Positions 1-4,261 of a DNA stretch of 7,680 nucleotides are shown piece after piece. Source of the stretch: Sphingomonas sp. UBA1000 (GTDB lineage Bacteria > Pseudomonadota > Alphaproteobacteria > Sphingomonadales > Sphingomonadaceae). The stretch lies in the NCBI GenBank assembly GCA_002291855.1, contig DBAW01000088.1, forward strand, positions 1 to 7,680, written 5' to 3'. The position numbers and the translations under genes are program-made. The notes beneath the pieces are model-generated. The model was not told the DNA's origin. It saw only the letters and a list, made by a program, of their open reading frames with translations, and ran no database searches. Each line of letters begins with the position of its first letter. The first letter of the stretch is position 1.

Positions 1-133
1 GATCGAAGGGGCGATGCTGCTCGATTCGCTCGGCCGCCCCGCACTTGCCGAAGCGGCGATCGCGCGCGCCGCCGAACCGGATCCGGGGGCCGCTATCAGC
101 CCGCGCTCACCCCCGCCCCGGGCGACGGATTGA
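1..133 (+). CDS. C-terminal end of an unrecognised protein (5' end outside window)
   Basis: An open frame enters the window and runs from position 2 to a TGA at 131-133, giving about 43 residues. It begins IEGAMLLDSLGRPALAEAAI and ends in a Pro/Arg-rich tail. The first 30 residues look like a normal amphipathic alanine-rich helix and use G/C-ending codons as real genes here do. The other frames across this stretch give Arg-rich, shadow-like protein. The last 38 bases overlap the 3' end of the minus-strand acyltransferase gene, so the two genes would be convergent and overlapping. I do not recognise the family, and the fragment is too short to assign a function. It could also be a chance open frame. 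Confidence 0.4.
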   Translation, partial: IEGAMLLDSLGRPALAEAAIARAAEPDPGAAISPRSPPPRATD

Positions 134-809
134 GCGCGTTGATCGCGGCCACCAGCCGCGCTTCCATCTCCTCGCGCGGCAGGCCGGGCGGGATCGTTTC
201 GCCGACACGGAAGGTGACCAGACCGGCATGGCGGGCAAAACGGTCGCGCGGCCACAGCCGCCCGCTATCGACCGCAACCGGCACGACCGGCAGGCCGAGC
301 ATCCGGTAAAGCCCCGAAATCCCCGGCTTGACCGGCGGGCGGCGGCCATGCGGCACGCGCGTGCCTTCGGGGAAAATCAGGATCGGCCGCCCCTCGGCGA
401 TCAGCGTGCGCGCCTCGGCCAGCAGCGTCCGCAGCGCGCGGGCGCCGCCATCGCGGTCGACCACCACCGAGCCATAGACGCGCGTCACCCGGCCCCAGAG
501 CGGAATGCGCGTCAGCTCGCGCTTGAACACCGGGCAGGGCCGGTCGAGAAACAGAAAGGCCTGGAGCGTTTCGTACATCGCTTCATGCTTCATCGCGACC
601 AGCACCGGGCCGGGCGGCACCTGCCCTTCCACCCGGTAGCGGATGCCGAGCAGCACGCGCGTCGCCCAGTTGTGGATATGGATCCACACATAGGTCCAGC
701 GGATCTGCGCCGGCCGCCCCAGCGCCGAGGCAATGGGCGACATCAGCACGATGAACGCGCTCGCCGGATAGAAAATGAGCATGAAAAGGATCGTGCGCAG
801 CACGGCCAT
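96..809 (-). CDS. 1-acyl-sn-glycerol-3-phosphate acyltransferase family protein (PlsC-like)
   Basis: This 237-residue protein belongs to the PlsC/LPLAT lysophospholipid acyltransferase family, which acylates lysophosphatidic acid at sn-2 to make phosphatidic acid at the inner membrane. A hydrophobic N-terminal segment (about residues 7-30) would anchor it. The motif blocks are visible in order: the catalytic block KHEAMYET with H75 and E80, block II KREL (96-99) followed by a P and G, block III IFPEGTR (145-151) that binds glycerol phosphate, and block IV LPVVPVAVDSG (about 173-183). The catalytic block is H-x4-E rather than the textbook H-x4-D. The ATG lies 3 bp after the stop of the upstream DUF218 gene and has no strong Shine-Dalgarno of its own, so translation is probably coupled within the ftsE-ftsX operon. 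Family assignment is secure. Exact acyl-acceptor specificity cannot be read from the sequence. Confidence 0.93.
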   Translation of the reverse strand: MAVLRTILFMLIFYPASAFIVLMSPIASALGRPAQIRWTYVWIHIHNWATRVLLGIRYRVEGQVPPGPVLVAMKHEAMYETLQAFLFLDRPCPVFKRELTRIPLWGRVTRVYGSVVVDRDGGARALRTLLAEARTLIAEGRPILIFPEGTRVPHGRRPPVKPGISGLYRMLGLPVVPVAVDSGRLWPRDRFARHAGLVTFRVGETIPPGLPREEMEARLVAAINALNPSPGAGVSAG

Positions 810-812
810 GGT

Positions 813-1340
813 TCAGATCCCGAACAGCGCGGCCCCGCGCCGCAGCAGATATTTATGATATTCGGTCAACAGCATCCCCAGATCGGGGTCGCTGCGCACC
901 GCATCGCGCAGCACCGTCGTGCCGGCGGGCAGCTGGCGTTCCAGTTCGAACCCCGCGCGGCGCATATGCCAGTCGGTCGTCACCAGCCGCACCGAGCGAT
1001 AGCGCCGGGCGCGGATCCAGTCGGCCGCCTCCTCCCCGTTCGAGCGGGTGTCGACCGCATCGCCCAGATCGATGCAGCAGGCGAACAGCCGCGCCGGCAC
1101 GCCGTAGCGCCCGGCCAGTTCGCGCGGACGGACCAGCGGATCGACGCCCGAAATCAGCATCCGCCGCGCCTGCCCGGCGGTCAGCACCGCAAGCCCGCGT
1201 TCGATCCGCCCGGCCCCGCCGGTCAGCACGATCACCGCATCGGTGCGGCTGTCATCGGCCGGGCGCGGCAGCATGACAACGAACCAGACAAAGCCGGTCA
1301 GCCAGACGATCATCAGGGTCGCGAGCAGTCGTCGGATCAT
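813..1340 (-). CDS. YdcF/ElyC-like DUF218 membrane-anchored protein
   Basis: This 175-residue protein has one N-terminal transmembrane segment (about residues 5-24, rich in L, V, F and W) and then a DUF218 (YdcF/SanA/ElyC-like) fold. The family landmarks are DAVIVLTGG at 34-42 followed by R45/E47/R48, the LISG strand at 62-65, the TRSNGEEA block at 98-105 (the usual T-x2-N-x2-E), and the LVTTDWHMRRA block at 119-129 with H125 and R127. Characterised relatives such as ElyC and SanA act in envelope integrity or peptidoglycan-precursor metabolism, but the biochemical activity of most members is unknown. It is the third gene of the operon, 17 bp after the ftsX stop and 3 bp before the acyltransferase. 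It is at the short end for the family, essentially the core domain plus anchor. A role in envelope synthesis coordinated with division is an inference from context. Confidence 0.9.
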   Translation of the reverse strand: MIRRLLATLMIVWLTGFVWFVVMLPRPADDSRTDAVIVLTGGAGRIERGLAVLTAGQARRMLISGVDPLVRPRELAGRYGVPARLFACCIDLGDAVDTRSNGEEAADWIRARRYRSVRLVTTDWHMRRAGFELERQLPAGTTVLRDAVRSDPDLGMLLTEYHKYLLRRGAALFGI

Positions 1341-1356
1341 GGCGCGGCCGATCGTG

Positions 1357-2253
1357 TCACAAAATCCGCGCCAGCGCGCGCATCACAGTCAGCCGCGCGG
1401 CCACCGTGGCGACCAGCGCCGCCGCCAGCGGCACCGCAAGCAGCGCCAGCCAGCCCCAGCCGGGCATCCCCGCCCCGCCGACCAGATCGGAGCCGAGCGC
1501 ACCGATCCGCCCGCCGATCAGCACCAGCACGACAAGGCCTGAGCCAAGGCCCAGCCCGCCGCCGAACAGCGCATCCAGCGCGATCCGGCGCTGGAACAGC
1601 CGCGCAATCTGGGCATCGGTCGCGCCCAGCAGGTGCAGCACATCGATGGTCGCGCGGTGGGTGTTGAGCGCCGCCCGCGCCGCCAGCACGACACAGGCGG
1701 CGGTCGCGATCCCGGTGAGCATCACGACCAGCGCCACCAGCCCGCCCAGCGCGCCGGTCAGCCGCAGCACCGGCCCCAGCCAGCGGGCATGGCCGTCGAT
1801 CCGCGCCGCCGGGGCGACCGCCCTGACCGCGCGTTCGAGCGCGGCGATGTCGGTCGCGCCCGGGCGCAGATCGATATCGATCAGCGCCGGCACCGGCAGG
1901 TCGGCGGCCAGCCCGGCCTTGCCCAGCCAAGGTTCGAGCAGCGCGGTCATCTCCTCAGCACCCACCGGCGCGGCGCGCAGCACCTCTGGCCGCGTGCGCA
2001 GCAGCGCGAGCGCGCGGGCCGACTGATCGGCGCGGGCGCTGCCATCGGCCTCGACAATCTGCACGGTCGCGCGCCCCGACATCTGTTCGGCAAGCCGCGC
2101 CGAGGCCGCGGCAAGCGCAATGCCGGCGGCGACCGCCAGCACGGTCAGAAACGCCATGATCGCGATCACCCAGGGCATCGGCCCCGATGCCCGCCCCTCG
2201 GGCAGCAGCAGCCGGTCGGGCGAGGCGATGCGTGCGCTCAGCCGGTCGATCAT
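1357..2253 (-). CDS. ftsX: Cell division protein FtsX
   Basis: This 298-residue integral membrane protein is the permease-like partner of FtsE. In known bacteria FtsEX recruits and activates septal peptidoglycan hydrolases (often through EnvC-type activators) and does not transport a solute. The architecture fits FtsX: a cytoplasmic N-terminus, TM1 at about 27-50, a periplasmic loop of roughly 110 residues (51-161), TM2 at about 165-192, a cytoplasmic segment carrying the conserved IDVLHLLGATDAQIARLF signature (203-220), TM3 at about 226-248, and TM4 at about 265-292. The start ATG overlaps the ftsE stop as ATGA, a classic translational coupling that supports both the start and the partnership. 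The sequence is Ala/Leu/Gly-rich, as expected in a high-GC genome. The identity of the periplasmic partner in this organism is not visible here. Confidence 0.93.
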   Translation of the reverse strand: MIDRLSARIASPDRLLLPEGRASGPMPWVIAIMAFLTVLAVAAGIALAAASARLAEQMSGRATVQIVEADGSARADQSARALALLRTRPEVLRAAPVGAEEMTALLEPWLGKAGLAADLPVPALIDIDLRPGATDIAALERAVRAVAPAARIDGHARWLGPVLRLTGALGGLVALVVMLTGIATAACVVLAARAALNTHRATIDVLHLLGATDAQIARLFQRRIALDALFGGGLGLGSGLVVLVLIGGRIGALGSDLVGGAGMPGWGWLALLAVPLAAALVATVAARLTVMRALARIL

Positions 2254-2954
2254 GCGCTGGCCCGTGGCGGAAAGCGCAGCGCGCCGGTCGGGTCGTTGAG
2301 CGTCCCGCGTTCGAGCCGCATGATCTGCGCGGCGGGCACGCGCGACAGCAATTGCACGTCATGCGTTGCCACCACGACCGTCGTGCCCAGCCGGTTCAGC
2401 GCCTCGAACAGATGCATCAGCCGGTTGGCCATGTCGGCATCGACATTGCCGGTCGGTTCGTCGGCGACCAGCATGTCCGGGCGGGCGATGACCGCGCGGG
2501 CAATGGCCACGCGCTGCTGCTCGCCCCCCGACAGGGTGGCGGGACGGGCGCGGGCGCGGTCGGCCAGCCCGACCCAGTCGAGCATTTCACTGACCGGGGC
2601 GATGATGTCGCGCTCCGCCGCGCCGGCGACGCGCAGCGGCAGCGCGATATTGTCGAACGCGGACAGATGCGGGACCAGCCGGAAATCCTGAAACACCACG
2701 CCGATGCGGCGGCGCAGCGGCGGCAGCCCGTCGCGCGGCAGCGTCACAATGTCTTCGCCGAACAGCCGGATCAGCCCCCGGCTCGGCCGCTGCGCCAGAT
2801 AGAGCAGCCGCAACAGCGAGGTCTTGCCCGCCCCCGACGGTCCGGTCAGGAAATAAAATGCGCCCGGGGCAAGGCTGAAGCTCAGGTCCGACAGGGTTTC
2901 CGCGCCCGTGCCATAGCGCAGGCCGACATTTTCAAACTGCACGATGCTCGCCAC
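2250..2954 (-). CDS. ftsE: Cell division ATP-binding protein FtsE
   Basis: This is a 234-residue ABC ATPase that energises FtsX at the division site on the cytoplasmic face of the inner membrane. All nucleotide-binding motifs are intact: Walker A GPSGAGKTS (38-46), Q-loop VFQDFRLV (87-94), signature LSGGEQQR (141-148), Walker B MLVADEP (161-167), the following GNVD, and the switch histidine in VVATHD (194-199). The GTG at 2954-2952 is chosen as the start because the protein then begins M-A-S-I-V-Q-F-E-N-V, where FtsE homologues normally begin, and because a GGGGGAG ribosome site lies 6 bases upstream. The frame stays open upstream to an ATG near 3308, but that extension is Arg/Pro-rich, non-homologous in character, and runs antisense into the neighbouring gene. 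The stop overlaps the ftsX start by 4 bp. It is the first gene of the operon. Confidence 0.94.
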   Translation of the reverse strand: MASIVQFENVGLRYGTGAETLSDLSFSLAPGAFYFLTGPSGAGKTSLLRLLYLAQRPSRGLIRLFGEDIVTLPRDGLPPLRRRIGVVFQDFRLVPHLSAFDNIALPLRVAGAAERDIIAPVSEMLDWVGLADRARARPATLSGGEQQRVAIARAVIARPDMLVADEPTGNVDADMANRLMHLFEALNRLGTTVVVATHDVQLLSRVPAAQIMRLERGTLNDPTGALRFPPRASA

Positions 2955-2960
2955 CGCGCG

Positions 2961-2967
2961 CTCCCCC
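2961..2967 (-). promoter_or_regulatory. Ribosome binding site deciding the ftsE GTG start
   Basis: On the minus strand this reads GGGGGAG, 6 bases before the GTG at 2954. It is the best purine-rich match near the family-expected start of ftsE and supports GTG over the upstream in-frame ATG codons. Confidence 0.6.
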
Positions 2968-2979
2968 GTCGCAATCCCC

Positions 2980-2999
2980 GGCCGGCATCGCCGCCGGCC
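2980..2999. repeat. Perfect inverted repeat in the ftsE leader
   Basis: GGCCGGC (2980-2986) and GCCGGCC (2993-2999) form a perfect 7-bp stem around a 6-base loop, 26-45 bases upstream of the ftsE GTG. In ftsE mRNA it would sit just upstream of the ribosome site. It could be a leader hairpin or a protein-binding palindrome, but GC-rich intergenic DNA yields such stems easily. Confidence 0.45.
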
Positions 3000-3030
3000 C
3001 GTTCGATCCGGCCCCCATCGCATGGCCCGG

Positions 3031-3049
3031 CGGCGCGCGTAAAGCGCCG
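3031..3049. repeat. Second inverted repeat in the ftsE / zinc-ribbon divergent region
   Basis: CGGCGC (3031-3036) and GCGCCG (3044-3049) form a perfect 6-bp stem with a 7-base loop. It lies immediately before the predicted -35 element of the plus-strand gene. No function is assigned. It could bind a regulator or be chance. Confidence 0.35.
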
Positions 3050-3052
3050 TGC

Positions 3053-3080
3053 TTGCCTGCGCCGGAAGAGCAGGTCTAGA
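3053..3080 (+). promoter_or_regulatory. Candidate promoter of the zinc-ribbon gene
   Basis: TTGCCT (3053-3058) as -35 and TCTAGA (3075-3080) as -10 are separated by 16 bases. They lie about 30 bases before the ATG at 3110, in a 155-bp divergent intergenic region. The match to the housekeeping consensus is only partial. A matching promoter for ftsE on the other strand was not convincing. Confidence 0.35.
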
Positions 3081-3109
3081 AGGAAGGCTGAAAGGGGCCG
3101 TTAACCAAG

Positions 3110-3862
3110 ATGATCCTGCAATGCCCGAACTGCCGGACGCGCTATGTCGTGCCAGAAAGCGCGATCGGCCCGGCCGGCCGGTCGGTCCGCTGCGCCGCTT
3201 GCCGGCACAGCTGGTTCCAGGATCCGCCGGAGCTGGACGAGGCGGCACCCGCCGATGCCCTGCCCCCGGCCGCACCGCCCGCCGACATCGCCGATGCCCC
3301 AGTCGCACCCGAAGTGGCGGAAAAGGCCGCGCCGTCCAGCTTCATTGACGATGCCGTTGCCGATCAGCCGCCGGGGCCGGTGATCGAGCCGGATTATGGC
3401 CCGATCGACGACACCGTCCTTGCGCGCCCGCGCCGCAACCCGGCCCGGCGCTGGACAATCGCGGCGATTGCCACCGGGCTGATCCTGCTGCTCGGCGTTG
3501 CCGCGATCCAGTATCTGGGGCTCGACATGGTGCGCCAGCGCCTGGGGCTGGGCGCGGGCGACGGGCAGGTCGCGCTGCTGATCGATCTGGAAGGCCGGCC
3601 GGAACGGCGGACGCTGGCCAGCGGCAATGAATTGTTCGCTCTGTCCGGGCGGATCACCAACCCGACCCGTGCACCCCAGACCGTGCCCGACATCAAGGCC
3701 GAGTTGCAGGACGGTCAGGGCCGGATCGTCTATCGCTGGGTCATCACCCCGCCCGCCCGCACGCTCGCGCCCGGGGCGGTGATCCGCTTCGACGCCGCCG
3801 AATATGACGTGCCGGCAGGCGTGCGCGAGCTGAAGCTCAGCTTTGCCGGCGGCCGGGGCTGA
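3110..3862 (+). CDS. MJ0042-type zinc-ribbon, single-pass membrane protein (DUF3426-like C-terminus)
   Basis: This 250-residue protein starts directly with a zinc ribbon: C5-P-N-C8 and C28-A-A-C31, spaced as in the MJ0042/zinc_ribbon_5 family, ending in the typical HSW (33-35). An acidic Pro/Ala-rich linker follows (about 40-105). An Arg-rich stop-transfer patch (RPRRNPARR) comes before one transmembrane helix at about 115-137. The C-terminal 100 residues form a beta-rich domain with a GRITNPTRAPQTVPDIKAEL stretch, LQDGQGRIVYRW and a LAPG turn, as in DUF3426. The expected topology is ribbon in the cytoplasm and C-domain in the periplasm. Purine-rich AAAGGGG lies at 3091-3097, 12 bases before the ATG. 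The start is supported because Met sits just before the first ribbon cysteine pair, as in homologues. It is divergent from ftsE and may share its regulation. The molecular function is unknown. Confidence 0.88.
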   Translation: MILQCPNCRTRYVVPESAIGPAGRSVRCAACRHSWFQDPPELDEAAPADALPPAAPPADIADAPVAPEVAEKAAPSSFIDDAVADQPPGPVIEPDYGPIDDTVLARPRRNPARRWTIAAIATGLILLLGVAAIQYLGLDMVRQRLGLGAGDGQVALLIDLEGRPERRTLASGNELFALSGRITNPTRAPQTVPDIKAELQDGQGRIVYRWVITPPARTLAPGAVIRFDAAEYDVPAGVRELKLSFAGGRG

Positions 3863-3890
3863 ACCGCCCCGGACGCACGCTCCGCATTTT
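3853..3890 (+). terminator. Hairpin across the zinc-ribbon stop codon, possible terminator
   Basis: CCGGGGC (3853-3859) and GCCCCGG (3866-3872) form a perfect 7-bp stem whose 6-base loop contains the TGA stop. A TTTT run follows at 3887-3890, too far from the stem for a canonical intrinsic terminator. It may act as a weak terminator or as an mRNA 3'-end stabiliser. Confidence 0.35.
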
Positions 3891-3905
3891 GCCGCCATAT
3901 GCGTG

Positions 3906-3934
3906 TTGCGCGGCGCAAAACCCTCTGCTAGAGG
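3906..3934 (+). promoter_or_regulatory. Candidate promoter of the tRNA-Leu gene
   Basis: TTGCGC (3906-3911) is followed by the box TGCTAGAGG (3926-3934), which resembles the CTAGAG-type -10 regions I associate with stable-RNA and strong sphingomonad promoters. The spacing is 15-17 bases depending on how the -10 is framed. It lies about 70 bases upstream of the tRNA. The -35 is itself part of a small palindrome (TTGCGC-G-GCGCAA). Confidence 0.4.
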
Positions 3935-3950
3935 CCGCCACCTACCAGCG

Positions 3951-3997
3951 CCGGGGCCTCCCCGGCGGACGTAACCGGGGCATCCCGGCTGACGTAA
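3951..3997 (+). repeat. Tandem imperfect repeat of a mini-hairpin in the tRNA-Leu leader
   Basis: Two adjacent units of 24 and 23 bases (3951-3974 and 3975-3997) differ by one deletion and two substitutions. Each starts CCGGGG and ends GACGTAA. Each folds by itself: CCGGGG/CCCCGG with a 3-base loop in unit 1, and CCGGG/CCCGG with a 4-base loop in unit 2. They lie between the candidate promoter and the mature tRNA 5' end at 4003, so they would be part of the precursor leader removed during processing. Function unknown. Confidence 0.7.
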
Positions 3998-4002
3998 AGT
4001 GT

Positions 4003-4089
4003 GCGGTCGTGGCGGAACTGGTAGACGCGCAACGTTGAGGTCGTTGTGGCCGAAAGGCCGTGGAAGTTCGAGTCTTCTCGACCGCACCA
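4003..4089 (+). tRNA. tRNA-Leu, anticodon GAG
   Basis: This is a complete 87-base class II tRNA. The acceptor stem GCGGTCG (4003-4009) pairs perfectly with CGACCGC (4079-4085), followed by an encoded ACCA (4086-4089). The D-stem is GCG/CGC (4012-4014, 4026-4028), with the invariant GG at 4020-4021. The anticodon stem CAACG/CGTTG (4030-4034, 4042-4046) encloses the loop TTGAGGT, giving anticodon GAG at 4037-4039, which reads CUC and CUU leucine codons. The long variable arm GGCC-GAAA-GGCC (4048-4059) is the leucine/serine hallmark. The T-arm is GGAAG-TTCGAGT-CTTCT (4062-4078) with one G.T pair. No second copy of its 3' end occurs in the window, so there is no sign of use as an integration site. 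Confidence 0.97.
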
Positions 4090-4112
4090 TTACTCTTATA
4101 GGCTCGCAAAAC

Positions 4113-4138
4113 CCGGACTGAAGCATGGCTCGGTCCGG
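4113..4138 (+). terminator. Hairpin downstream of tRNA-Leu, possible terminator
   Basis: CCGGACTGA (4113-4121) pairs with TCGGTCCGG (4130-4138), a 9-bp stem including one T.G pair and an 8-base loop, starting 24 bases after the tRNA CCA. No T-run follows, so it is not a textbook intrinsic terminator. Its placement fits 3'-end formation of the tRNA transcript. The rest of the 4090-4261 gap shows only the ribosome site for the next gene and no convincing promoter. Confidence 0.4.
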
Positions 4139-4261
4139 CATCCGGATTTGCACCGGCCATGGTGAGGTCCGATTGACCCGCCACTCCCCGATTGCGGCTT
4201 TCCACGCGCCGGACAGGCCTTTAGCCTCGCCTCCCGAAACCAGATCGGGGGGACTGACCAG

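Noticed and set aside
45..1667. Plus-strand open frame of 540 codons antisense to the acyltransferase, DUF218 and ftsX genes
   Set aside because: The product is Arg/His/Gln/Pro-rich with no domain. It spans three well-recognised genes on the other strand and is a typical high-GC antisense shadow.
2955..3308. N-terminal extension of FtsE to an upstream ATG at 3308
   Set aside because: The extra 118 residues are Arg/Pro-rich and unlike FtsE, overlap the divergent gene, and would remove the intergenic promoter region. The GTG at 2954 with its ribosome site fits the family start.
4003..4089. tRNA-Leu as an integration attachment site for a mobile element
   Set aside because: No integrase and no second copy of the tRNA 3' end appear in the window, and the downstream gene is a normal chromosomal protease with the same base composition.
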